DNA from: Termitomyces sp. T153
Taxonomy: Eukaryota; Basidiomycota; Agaricomycetes; Agaricales; Lyophyllaceae
Assembly: GCA_018296165.2 (NCBI GenBank)
Contig: JACKQL020000034.1
Coordinates: 372,001-436,000, forward strand
Direction of reading: 5' to 3'
Length of the DNA stretch: 64,000 nt
In this document: positions 1 through 9,427 of the stretch, piece after piece
Numbering within the stretch: position 1 is the first letter of the stretch
Layout of the letters: each line of letters starts with the position of its first letter
Program-made: the position numbers and the translations under genes
The notes under the pieces: generated by a model
Told to the model about the DNA's origin: nothing
The model's database searches: none
The model's input: the letters and a program-made list of their open reading frames with translations, nothing else

Positions 1-297
1 TGCTATCATGCATGTCACAAGTCAATACATAAATTTATGTTGCAAACTTGTCATACACTCAATTACCTGTCATACACCTCAATTGTCATACACCTCAATT
101 AAGGAACTCAGATTGCCTCAAATGCTCAGAATTTTTTTGTCAAAATCTCAAGAAACTTGTCTTGCTGAGCCTAAAATCTGCAATAGTTATGAACCAAGAA
201 CAGTGACTTATGCCACCTAGTCACCTTATCTACAACAGGTACACATAGTAACAATATAAGTCTTTTGTACACAGACTGAGTCACCTTATCTACAACA
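1..297 (+). repeat. Partial LTR of copia element C1
   Basis: This non-coding stretch lies directly upstream of a copia gag start and ends in CTACAACA followed by GCTTATGGGCCC, where an LTR end and primer-binding site are expected. A 20-bp word (TCACCTTATCTACAACA) occurs twice, near 221-238 and 281-297. The LTR start is outside the window, so the assignment rests on position and the CA end only. Confidence 0.4.
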
Positions 298-393
298 GCT
301 TATGGGCCCCAGCTACTCAGTGTGTAAGACTCACAAAAATTTATCTGAACCACCAAAAACCAACCCCAACCAACAGAACTGAAACCAGACATC

Positions 394-906
394 ATGTCTA
401 GCAATCCAAACCTCTTCTGCTCCAGACAGGAAAAATTTGATGGATACAACTTGATATCCTTGAAAAAAACCATTGTCAAAGCTACCCATAGCTGTGGAGT
501 GTATGGATACCTCACTGGCAAAAGAAGCCAACCATTCACAAATCCCATCCCATCAAAACCAAAACCACCACTGACATCACCCATAAAATACCAGCACCTG
601 GTGGAGGAACACAAACCCAATGCTGACCAAATGGCTACAGCACAACACATATGTTTGAAGCATAGTAACAGTCAATGTCATGAATACCATAGGTGCTGGT
701 GTCAGACTTGATGGCAAAGTAGCAGATGTGTAGAAGTCACTGACCAACATACATGATCCAAGATCAGACCTCAGACTGATCCAGGCCAAGGAGGAACTAG
801 CAGCCATGCTTGAAGCATGATAACACTCAATGTCATAAACCCCATAGGTGCCAGTGTCAGACTTGATGGAAAAGCAGCAGATGTGTGGAAGTCACTGACC
901 AACATA
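394..906 (+). pseudogene. Copia gag, N-terminal fragment (C1)
   Basis: The reading frame starting at the ATG at 394 has the usual copia Gag opening: a short leader, then KFDGYNLISLKKTI and GVYGYLTGK, as in the Gag N-terminal domain that packages the element RNA. Further on, the segment KSLTNIHDPRSDLRLIQAKE follows a stop codon that replaces the expected Trp. A 97-bp part of this gene is duplicated (655-751 and 810-906). The gene is then cut by a family-1 LTR relic, so no functional Gag can be made. The copia assignment comes from the sequence pattern and from the copia protease, integrase and RT pieces that follow on the same strand. Confidence 0.7.
655..906 (+). repeat. Local 97-bp direct duplication in copia gag
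   Basis: Bases 655-751 and 810-906 are two diverged copies of the same sequence, both running from TTGAAGCAT through ATGTGT(A/G)GAAGTCACTGA. The differences are mostly transitions. The spacer between them (752-809) is the unique part of gag. Confidence 0.8.
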
Positions 907-1672
907 GGATGAGTTGCTAACAAAAGGTATAAGTAGCTAAGAAAGGGGAACTAAGTGATAGACAGGGGATGGGGAACAGGAAATAAGTGAAGTCAATATA
1001 AGCTGGGGGACAAATGCAAACTAGTCACTAGCTGCAGTTGCTAGTATCACTAAGTCACAAAATACTGAGAATACCTGCTGTCAGCACCCATGCTAAATTG
1101 AGTACAAGGTCATCAAGACTTGTTGCTAAGTTGTTGATGATGATGAGAGAGAGCAATAAGAAATCTGAAGCTGGTAAGCTGAGAGCTAATAAAGGAGATG
1201 ATACTCTGTTGGTTGCTTTTTGTCTCTATGTACAGGTAGTATTTATACTGTTTATAGGTATAGTATTTAGAAAGGAAATATTAGTTGCCACCAGTGACTG
1301 CATCTGCCAAAGTGTCCCTGATACATACTGTATGTCTGTATGGTAACCAAGTATTTGTATGCAATGTTGACAAGATGTATAATAAATGTCAGTAACAATA
1401 AAAGAGCATACCTAATGTCAATATCTGAGGTGTAGACACCATTCAGGTATGTTTGTAAGCAAGGCAAGAAAAATGATAAGTAAGAGGTCACATGGCCTTT
1501 AATATATCCATTTTTGAGAAGAGTTATAGTTGTTGCTAGGTAAGGTCACTAGCAATTGTTGCTAAGGAAGGTCTTGGCCTCATCATTTCAGATCCAAAGA
1601 CTAGACTCCATGTGATAGAGCTTGTGATCCAGCAGCCTTGTGGTTGCTAAAATCCTGTGCAATGGCTATATC
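907..1672 (-). repeat. Degenerate solo LTR of gypsy family 1
   Basis: On the minus strand this matches the family-1 LTR seen at 61362-62514. Shared landmarks, in + strand order, are CTAGTCACTAGCTGCAGTTG, the AAGCTGGTAAGCT segment, the TATA-containing CAGTATTTATACTG near 1241, the CCTAATGTCAATATCTGAGG segment, and the GTTGCTAAGGAAGGTCTTGG end. Both outer ends are truncated, so no target duplication can be scored. It interrupts copia C1. Confidence 0.75.
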
Positions 1673-2127
1673 AGAGAGTATTATTTGCAATGGGACTTTT
1701 CACTACTTTGAGTGCAAGCAAATAAATCCCAAGTTCTTGGCAGTTTCTGGCCTGATTGCCATTGAGCTGACAAGTTGCCCTGTCCACACTGAGAAGGGCT
1801 GTACAACTTCATGCCTATTCTACATTGCAAACAATCGCAAGTCTTGAGTTATGGCTGGCAATATTACACACAGCTTCATAGCTGCTACTTTTCCTCTTTT
1901 GTTTCCTACTTTGTGCAATGGTGAAAAAGTCTCCATGCAGGCAGCCTCAGAATGTGGACAATTGTCATGCAACCCTAAAAGGAAGGTTAGTGCCAGTCAA
2001 CCTGTCAATTAACCTGTCTATCATTGGTGCCTAATTCCAGTTCAGCTGAGTTCAAGTTCCAGTAGAAATACCATTGCAAATACTCTCTATTGTTCCAGAC
2101 CTTGGAGCTAGTTCCCATTGAAGTCAC
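1673..2127. other. Unassigned spacer inside copia C1
   Basis: No domain, RNA gene or repeat boundary is recognised here. It lies where the rest of copia gag would be expected, so it is probably strongly decayed C1 sequence. Confidence 0.3.
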
Positions 2128-3059
2128 ATGACTTGTACAAACTTGTGCTGTGTCCACCTCATGTGCTGCCCAGATAAGATAGTCCTATATGTCAATAATG
2201 GTGCCCAGAAACTATTGGATCTTATTATCATGGTCACTGGTGACCCTGACAATGATGAGGAAGTAGTCACCTATGCAGACTTGGCAGTCAGTCAGCACTT
2301 CTTTGTAGATAGGGAGGATTTCGAGACATACAGAGAACCAAACCCTGACAAGGCAACAGGACACACTGCAAACAAGGATGGCTTGTTCTATATTGCAGGA
2401 GTTGGAAGAGTTGGAAAACATGTTGTTTACAATAGCAAACTTGTTGAACTCACCTTTGAGGATGCCATCCATGCTCCAAACTTGAGTCACAGCCTTGTCT
2501 CAATTGGTTCCCTTGGTCAGAAGGACTGCAAGATGTGTTTTGGAAGAATGAGTGTCACATTCTATGACAGTGATGGAAACCCCTTCATGCATGCCACTCC
2601 TACCTCTGGCACAATGTATAAAATCACCTTTGTCAAGAATGCAGACCCCACAGCCATGCTTAAGCAATCACTTCACTGCCCTGTAAATTTTGAGATGTGG
2701 CACAGATGCCTTGGACACATCACTGAGGCTACACTCCACAAGATGATCAAAAACAAAATGGTCAAGGAACTATCAGTGACAAAGATGTCAGTCCTTGGGA
2801 AATGTGAGGACTGCATAATGGGGAAAACCACTTGATACCCTTTTGATGCCAAGGTTAAAGTTGAAAAAATGCTGTACAAATGCATAGCTTTTGACTTATG
2901 GGGTGTAATCATACACCTTCAGCTGTGTGGTGTATGCCAAAATACTCAAGGAGGACAACCCAGTTGAATATGAGGTCTGTAAAGGCTGTCCTGATTGGTT
3001 ACTTTGGAAAAGGCAATAACAAACTGTTGGATTGTGCCACTGGGAGAATATTCCAGTTG
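2128..3059 (+). pseudogene. Copia protease, GAG-pre-integrase and integrase remnant (C1)
   Basis: The frame from 2128 to 2835 carries the remains of the copia aspartic protease, then a well preserved GAG-pre-integrase domain (AIHAPNLSHSLVSIG, and WHRCLGHITEATLHKM with the zinc-binding H...H...C..C pattern ending CEDCIMGK). The protease active site, DSGAS in the family, reads DLAVS and is dead. After the stop at 2833 the homology continues as IAFDLWG (integrase core start) and, after a deletion, as the integrase tail VLIGYFGKGNNKLLDCATGR near 2980-3045. The middle of the integrase is missing. Domain order and strand agree with the gag fragment upstream and the RT fragment downstream. Confidence 0.8.
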
Positions 3060-3265
3060 CATGTAACATTGTGGTAAAGGAATCCAGGCTTGTGGCAAAA
3101 GGTTTCACTCAGATTTTCAGTGTTGAATTCTTTATTACATACACATTGGTTGTTCAACACAAATCCTTATGCATGAATCTGGCTATTGGGGCCATGATGG
3201 ACTGTGAGATCTGGCAGATTGACTACACAAGCACATACCTCAATGCCAGGACTCCCCAGGACTAG
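3060..3265 (+). pseudogene. Copia reverse transcriptase, N-terminal fragment (C1)
   Basis: The translated segment SRLVAKGFTQIFSVEFF, then IGAMMDCEIWQIDYTSTYLN, is the standard beginning of a Ty1/copia reverse transcriptase, in which the family has the catalytic 'QIDVKSAYLN' block. The fragment starts abruptly after the integrase tail and stops at 3265, so about three quarters of the RT, including the YVDD centre, and all of the RNase H are absent. What follows is unrelated sequence. Confidence 0.8.
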
Positions 3266-3340
3266 ACAGTATAGATTAGTGGGCATAACCCCTGCCTCTG
3301 GAGTTATTAGGAATTCAACTCCCACAAGGGACCCCCTGCA
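3266..3340 (+). other. tRNA-like Pol III promoter, SINE head candidate
   Basis: TAGATTAGTGGG at 3272 matches the tRNA A-box consensus at 11 of 12 positions. AATTCAACTCC at 3312 matches the B box at 9 of 11. The 40-base spacing is close to that of a tRNA. The acceptor and T stems do not pair, so this is not a functional tRNA. A tRNA-derived SINE head is possible but no repeat copy or tail is seen in the window. Confidence 0.25.
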
Positions 3341-3423
3341 TGTTTTACTTCTCATCTCTCTCACTTAATCTGACACTCAGTCACTTCACATCAGCCAAAC
3401 CAAAACCCAATAAGAAATTATCA

Positions 3424-4453
3424 TTACATGGATACAGGGTACACTATGTTACAGAATGAGGCTACACTGGGTCCAAGATAGGCAAAAAGTAAAGTATCAG
3501 GCCTCCACTTCACTCTCCCCCCTCCTTTAGAAATTCTCTCTCCATTTCCCCAATCTCCAAGTTGATCTCCATTTGTGTCTTTACTACTGCCAGGACCTTT
3601 GAGAGCCCAGGCAATGTCTCCTCTGTGTCCACTGCCACCTCCCACCACAACCCCAGAGCCACAGCATTTTGCTGCCAGTAACCATCCCATCCTTACCACT
3701 CCCTACCCTAGTTCTGAAGGATGGTCCCCAGACATCTGCAACAACTCATCCTGGATTGATGCAAATGTGGTGGAGGCCCCACCCAAGAGGACCCAATGCT
3801 CTTGGATCCAAACTATGCCAACCTGTTAGCAACCCTGGAGCAAAGTAGAGAAACACTCACATAGCACACCAGCATGCCTTGTTCATCAGCCACTCCTCCT
3901 GCCACTTTCTGGCCTCCATCTGCAACTGGGGAACCCCTTCCTTTGGCACTCTCTGGCACCCCTCTACTTCCTCCACAGACTGTGCCTCCAACTGCACCAG
4001 ATGCTCTCACAGGCCCTGCACCTCTAGGGCCTGCTCCATGGCCACCTGCATGGCAGTGTCACAATCCTGCTGCAACATGTCCCTCTTGCTCTGTGCCATG
4101 TCCCAATCCCCCCCCACCTTCTGGAGCTCCCCCTCTTGTGCCGTTGGCATCCTCAATAGCCCCTCCACCTGGTGAGAAAGGAACATCTTGGTAATCAAAG
4201 ATGCAGGGTCAGGAGAGCTTGACAGATGCCCTATCAATGCTCCCAAGCCAAGGAAGTACACATGGGGCCCAGGGGGGCCCACCATTGACTTTAGGCCCCA
4301 TGACCACTTACTGGGTCTTGCCTCTGGCAGCAGAGGGGCCCTCTGCTTGCCCTTGTCACATGGCACTGTGTCCCTCTCTCTCTGTTGATAAGACCCATTG
4401 TAGAGTACAATAGATTGTAAGTCCTCAGTCACTCCACAGAAGAATAAAGACAA
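3424..4453 (-). pseudogene. Unrecognised coiled-coil protein relic
   Basis: The minus strand holds a mostly open frame from 4453 to about 4007 that continues in the same sense, with stops, to about 3424. The protein has a basic start region (QRERDTVPCDKGKQRAP), a Pro/Gly-rich stretch (KSMVGPPGPHVYFLGLGALI), then a heptad-like hydrophilic helix with many Gln, Glu, Asp and Met (WDMAQSKRDMLQQDCDTAMQ) typical of a coiled coil. I do not recognise the family and assign no function. It sits between two copia fragments, so it may be the coding part of another, probably non-autonomous, element. Stops replace apparent Trp, Arg and Gln codons in the distal half. Confidence 0.45.
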
Positions 4454-4574
4454 CTGTATTAACCTGTAGAGTACAATAGATTGTAAGTCTACAGTAATTG
4501 TAAGTAACTATCCAAAAAGTGTATATAAAAGACTTGGCTCACCCTCAGTCACTTCACAGAAGAATAAAGACAAC
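4385..4574 (+). repeat. Duplicated LTR-like sequence with TATA box and poly-A signal
   Basis: TGTAGAGTACAATAGATTG occurs near 4390 and again near 4466. TCAGTCACT(C/T)CACAGAAGAA followed by TAAAGACAACT occurs near 4427 and 4545. A TATATAAAA box at about 4522 lies upstream of the second AATAAA. This looks like the end of a small copia-type or non-autonomous LTR in + orientation, partly duplicated. Confidence 0.4.
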
Positions 4575-4757
4575 TGAGGGTGGCAGTTTGTGTATGTAGG
4601 ACTTTTATAGGAAGAAAAATAAGGTTTAAATAAAGAATAGTAAACATATGGACATGGAAACACAAGGCATACAAGTAGCCATGCTCTAAATGTAAGTATG
4701 ACAAAAAAGAAAACAATTAGACTTTTAGGCTTTGATGTGACCCTGTGCATCTCCCTC
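4575..4757 (-). repeat. 3' LTR of copia C2 (probable)
   Basis: Directly after the C2 RNase H frame, the minus strand reads the purine tract GGGGGAG and then TATTGAGGGAGATGCAC. The expected LTR start would be TGTTGAGGG, one G-to-A change away. The stretch ends in CCACCCTCA, giving an acceptable CA end. The other LTR of C2 is not in the window, so the boundary is provisional. Confidence 0.45.
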
Positions 4758-4779
4758 AATACTCCCCCAGACATGTAGG

Positions 4780-5822
4780 TTAGAGTAGAGTTTTTAGGCC
4801 AAGCTTTGTGACAAGGTAATCATGCTGAACATGCATGAGTGCCTTGGTGAGAAGATTGGCTATGTTCTCAGAAGATGCCACTGGCTGTATCTTAATGTCA
4901 CTCTCCTGTACCCTTTCTTGAATGTAGTGGTGGCAGATATCAATGTGTTTAGCTCTTGCATGCCCCTTTGTGGATTTGGCTAGCACAATAGATGAGCAGT
5001 TGTCAGCATTTAGAGTAATGGGAAGAGGTTGCACTAGCTCAATCTTGGCTAAGAAATTATGCATCCAGAGATCTTGTTGTGCACTGCAGGTTAAGGCAAT
5101 GTACTTCTGCCTTGGTGGTCAACAGTGCAATGGTGTTTTGGTGCTTGGAGCTCCAAGAGACAGCTCCCCCAGACATCATGAACCACATAGCTGCCAGTTG
5201 ATTTCCTAGTGTTAAGATCCCCCCCAATATCAGCATCAATGTAACCAACAGGCTTGATATTACCATTGACATGCTTGGACTATGTGATGCAATAATCAAG
5301 AGTTCCTTTTACATATCTGGAACATGGAGGAGCATGTTCCAATGCACTGGTCCAGGGTTTGACTGGAAGCAAAACAGAATGCCAATGGCAAACAAGAAGT
5401 TGGGTCAAGTGGCAACTTGGGCCCACATCAGTGATCCAAGAAGCCTCTGGCAGGGTTTGTCTTCCATGAAGACTTGATCAGCATTCATTTGTGAGGTCAT
5501 TTCTTCTGTGAGACAAATACCAGCAAGAAGGGGTGTAGAGTTTGAGTTGCAGCCTTCCATACCAAAACATTTGAGGATGTGTTTTAGGTATGCATGCTGA
5601 GATAGGGAGATGGCACTAGTCTGTGGGTTTTGCTCAATTGCTATACCTACAATAAACAATGGATCACCCAAGTCTTTGATCTCATACATCTCTCCCAGCT
5701 CATGTTTGGCTTTAGCTGTGCCCTGGGCAGTTAGGGACAAACCAAAAGTGTTGTCAGTGAATGTGTTGGTGATAGTGTGTTTGCTGTCAACTTTCCTTGA
5801 CTGTATGCAGCTATCTGCATGT
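4780..5822 (-). pseudogene. Copia RT C-terminal part and RNase H (C2)
   Basis: Read from 5822 downwards, the protein begins HADSCIQSRKVDSKH and TFTDNTFGLSLTAQGTAKAK, which is the palm region. The family YVDD/YTDD centre appears as FTDN, so the second catalytic Asp is Asn. It continues with HELGEMYEIKDLGDPLFIVG and ISLSQHAYLKHILKCFGM, then the copia RNase H segments GGAVSWSSKHQNTIALLTTK and KHIDICHHYI, ending near LLTKAL. All of these are landmark blocks of the Ty1/copia RT-RNase H region. Frame changes and stops near 5405 and 5057 make it a pseudogene. The rest of the RT lies beyond the nested insertions. Confidence 0.85.
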
Positions 5823-7010
5823 TGATAAGACTCATTTATTGCTGAGCACCATTTTTGGCATTCTGGACTGAGCAGCAGCTAACTATTTTGACATGGCACA
5901 AGTCATGACACTCAGCATGTGAGGCCTAGCCCCAAGGTCTGGAACAATGTAGCCTTTGCATGGGACTTTAGCAACCACAAGACTCATCAATCACAAGGAA
6001 CATCATGTGGAGTCTGGACTCTGGGTCTAGAACAACAAGGCCAAGACCTTTCTGAGTGACAATTGTTAGTGACTTCTTGGCAACAATGGAGCTTTCTTCC
6101 CCCCATATATGGACATATTGCCAGTCACATCATTTCTTATTTATCATTTTTCTTGTCAAGCTTACAAACATACTTGAACAACATCTACACTTCAGGTATT
6201 GACATTGGACTTGCTCCTTTTGAGATTTATTACAATTTATATGCCACATAGACTTTGCTTATATTTTTCACTTAGTTACAGATTGATGCCTTGTATAAAC
6301 CATAAACACTTTGGCAGATGCTGTTGCTAGTGGTGACTATTTGCTTACTTTCCCATACTATACTTTTGAACAGTATAAATACTGCCTGTACTATACTATA
6401 CTTTTTGAACAGTATAAATACTGCCTGTACATAGACCCTCCATCATCAGATCCAATCCCATCAAATAAAACCCTTCTATCTCTAAGCTTACCAGCTTGAG
6501 ATGTCATTTGGTCTCTATCACTTACTCTATCCCTTGCTCTCCATTGACAATGACTTAGCAACAAGTCTTGCCAACTCCAACTCCAACTTAGTGTGGTACC
6601 AACTGTGGGTGCACTTAGTGTCATCTTGGCTCAGCAGTGCTAGTGACTGCAGTTAGCAACTAGTTTGCATTTGTCCTCTGTTCAGTATCTTTATTGCCAT
6701 TTCCCCCCACCATTCTATTCTCTATTCAACTCCTCTTTCACTGTTAAAGTTCACTTTGCCTTAGCAACATATTTGTCTTCATTTGTTTTATTCCCTCAGT
6801 GACTTCTTGTTACTGCCTAGTGACTTAGGCTAGCAATAGTGACTCTTCCAACTTTGCACCTCACATCCACATTAGCTTTTGTTCTCTGGGACAGTTAGTG
6901 ACTCACCCTCAACTATTAACTTCCTACTGCTGGCTACCCTATCCAGTGAATAGTGTTAGGCTCTCTTTTTAGGTTTCCTGCATGGCACTAGGTGGCATAG
7001 GAGCACATCA
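5823..7010 (+). repeat. 5' LTR of element A (family 1)
   Basis: It starts TGATAAGACTC and ends GGCATAGGAGCACATCA, the same termini in family terms as the B LTRs. It includes the GTATAAATACTGCCTGTAC core promoter block, duplicated in this copy. It is followed by TTT and TGGAGCC, the probable primer-binding site. Confidence 0.9.
6364..6430 (+). promoter_or_regulatory. Duplicated LTR core promoter (two TATA boxes)
   Basis: The 28-bp unit TTTTGAACAGTATAAATACT plus GCCTGTAC is present at 6364-6391 and 6403-6430. Other family-1 LTRs, including the partner LTR near 35070-35100, have it once. TATAAATA at 6374 and 6413 is the likely TATA box for the genomic transcript, because in the family it is the only TATA-like site in mid-LTR and lies upstream of the GTACATAGAC segment. 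Confidence 0.5.
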
Positions 7011-7030
7011 TTTTGGAGCCTACTGCAAGG
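7011..7030 (+). other. Primer-binding site of element A (candidate)
   Basis: Three bases after the LTR end comes TGGAGCCTACTGCAAGG. In element B the same place, on the minus strand at 24778 downwards, reads TTTTGGAGCGCACCATGAGG. TGG three bases after the LTR fits priming by the CCA end of a tRNA. I cannot name the tRNA. Confidence 0.4.
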
Positions 7031-7082
7031 GGTTTAGAAGTTAACCATTCTACTAAAAACCAGAACTCAAGCAAAATGTCAC

Positions 7083-9427
7083 TTGGAAATCCTTAGCATA
7101 TTACCCCAGTCTTCACTTTCAACCCCTCAGCATTCTTCACCCATGACTCAACCTCAACCTCTTGCTAACAAACTCAAAACCACTAGGAACCTTTGTGACA
7201 TTAGCAAAATCCTTGCCAACTTTCCAGGCACATTTATTAAAAGTTTTCTTGGTGCACCCCTTTTGCCTCTTACCCGAACCAACTCTATCTTCTTCCCAGA
7301 AGCCCAATTTATCCTTTCCTCACCAACTAACCCCTTTCCACTGCTAATACCAACAATTGCTACTATGAACAACAACCCCACTGCTTAGCATGCTAGAATG
7401 CTGCTCCACAATGATACCACTGTGCCTAAATGGGATGAGAGTTGCCCCAGGGAACTCCCTTACTACTTGATGGAACTGGAATACCTTTTTGCTGACTGTG
7501 GCATTGCTGACAACACTCAGAAGAAGGAATACATGGCTCAATATATCTCCTATGACATGGCAGAAACCTGGCTTGGCTTACCTGAATTTGGTGACAATGT
7601 TACCATTGGCAACAATGCTCCTCAACCTTATACTTACCAGGAATGGAAGGTGCAGTGCTCAGGTTATACCCTGGTGCTGATGCTAGTGCTTGTTATCACC
7701 TTGGCAACCTTGAATGACTTGTCAACCAGACCTTTAACAGTGGCTTAGTGACTTTGGGCAGGTTCTCAGATTACTACCAGGATTTCCAACATATTGCTAG
7801 ATGGTTACTTGCTAATGGAAAGCTCTATTGCAATGAGGAACATTGCCTATTCCAACAAGGTATCCCCACATCACTATAGTCTAAAATTGTTCACTGACTT
7901 GAAAACACTCTTCCTGACCATCATCCTGAGGACCCTTACAATGTTGATCAAGTCTTTGAGGGTGCCAAGTGGGTTTTGAAAGGCACAGACACCTCTACAA
8001 CCAAGACCAGCAATGGCATCAGTGGTATTTCTTCATCACCAGTTGTTAACACACCAGTTTTGCCATTGCTTATGTCTAAGTGGGAAACCCTCAAGTTAGT
8101 GACCACCACAGCAATTGTCAGTGCCTTGGAACATCTAGAAGCTCTTTTGACCAACAATGCCCAGCCTTGTCAACAGTTTGTCAACAGTACTTGCCACTTC
8201 TGTGGCAAAACAGGTCATACCATGGTCTGCAGCACTTGCATAAAAATGAAACAAATAATTCAGCAGGGTAAGATTCATTGCAATGCTGAAGGCAAGATCA
8301 TTTTACTCTCTGGTGCTATGATTCCAAACTATTTTGGCAAACAGCTCTACATTGAATGTATTGAGGGATGGCACTAGCTGAATCCAGGACAAATTGTTAC
8401 AGGCAGACTCTCTTCCAACACTAATCCAGACCCAGACCAAGCAGCTATGCAGCAGTTGCTAATTCATGAGGTTATGCAACAGGATGTCACTATGGGCTGA
8501 ACACTAAGCAAGGAAGAACAGATCAAGGCTTTGGAATGAGAACTCTTTGCACTCAAGCAACCTGGCAAAAAGTTTGATGGCATACAAGTTCCCTGTGTGG
8601 CATATCAACCAGCAAAAAATACCCCCAAGGTGACACCAACTAGCAACATGCCGGCAACTTCATCCCCTTCTGACTCTGCTCCAGCTCCTGCTGCTAAGCC
8701 TGCAGACAAAGGCAAAGCACCTGAATGTACTGTTGCTAACAAACAACTGCCCATTGCTAAGGAACCAGTTGCTCAGCCTCTAGTTCACCCATTTTCTAGC
8801 ATCTCTGGTCACTATGCCCATCCCACTAACAGGAATTTTGCTGCACCCAACAGGTCTAACAATGGTGCCTATCAAACTATGCCACTCATTTACAATATTG
8901 AACAGTCCAAGGCAGTCTTTGAATGGGTTTTAAGCACTAAGGTCATGGTTTCAGCTGGCAAACTTTGCTCAGTATCACAGGAGATTAGGAATTAATTCAG
9001 GACAGCCATCATGCCCAAATGACTTATAGGCACTAGTGCTAACACTGTACAGGACCTGAGCAACATTTTTGAAGATATTTTGCTGACATTCACTATTGAA
9101 GAACCCCAGTTTTTGCTTGGATCAAATGCTGCTACTGCTAATGGACTTACCTTGGATAAGGCTCCCCTTGCATCTGTTGACCCCATTAAAGCTTATATTG
9201 ATTTGCTACCCCAGGGAGAAGAGCCAGTGGTGCTCACTGCTGCTAAGGATTCCCAGTTACTCCATTCTGTCATGATGCTAATTGATAACAAAGAAGAAGT
9301 AGAATGCATCCATGACAGCAGCTCACAGATCATCTCAATGTCTGCAGAAATTGCTAGCTACCTTAGTTTATCCTATGACCCCAATATAGTCTTGAATATG
9401 CAGAGTGCTAACAGCACCATGGATTGA
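7083..9427 (+). pseudogene. Family-1 gag and protease (element A)
   Basis: This is the Gag-Pro part of a Ty3/gypsy polyprotein. The N-terminal capsid-like region (KWDESCPRELPYYLMELEYL, AETWLGLPEFGDN) is followed by a cysteine/histidine knuckle, CHFCGKTGHTMVCSTC near 8195-8243, with spacing C-x2-C-x4-H-x6-C rather than the usual final x4. A Pro/Ala-rich linker follows, then the aspartic protease (VECIHDSSSQIISMSAEIAS). The catalytic DSG of the protease is DSS here. Stops occur near 7388, 7746, 8376 and 8990, and the frame shifts around 7650-7980. The same protein, better preserved, is encoded by element B at 24718-22358. The final TGA after NSTMD is shared with B and D. Confidence 0.8.
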
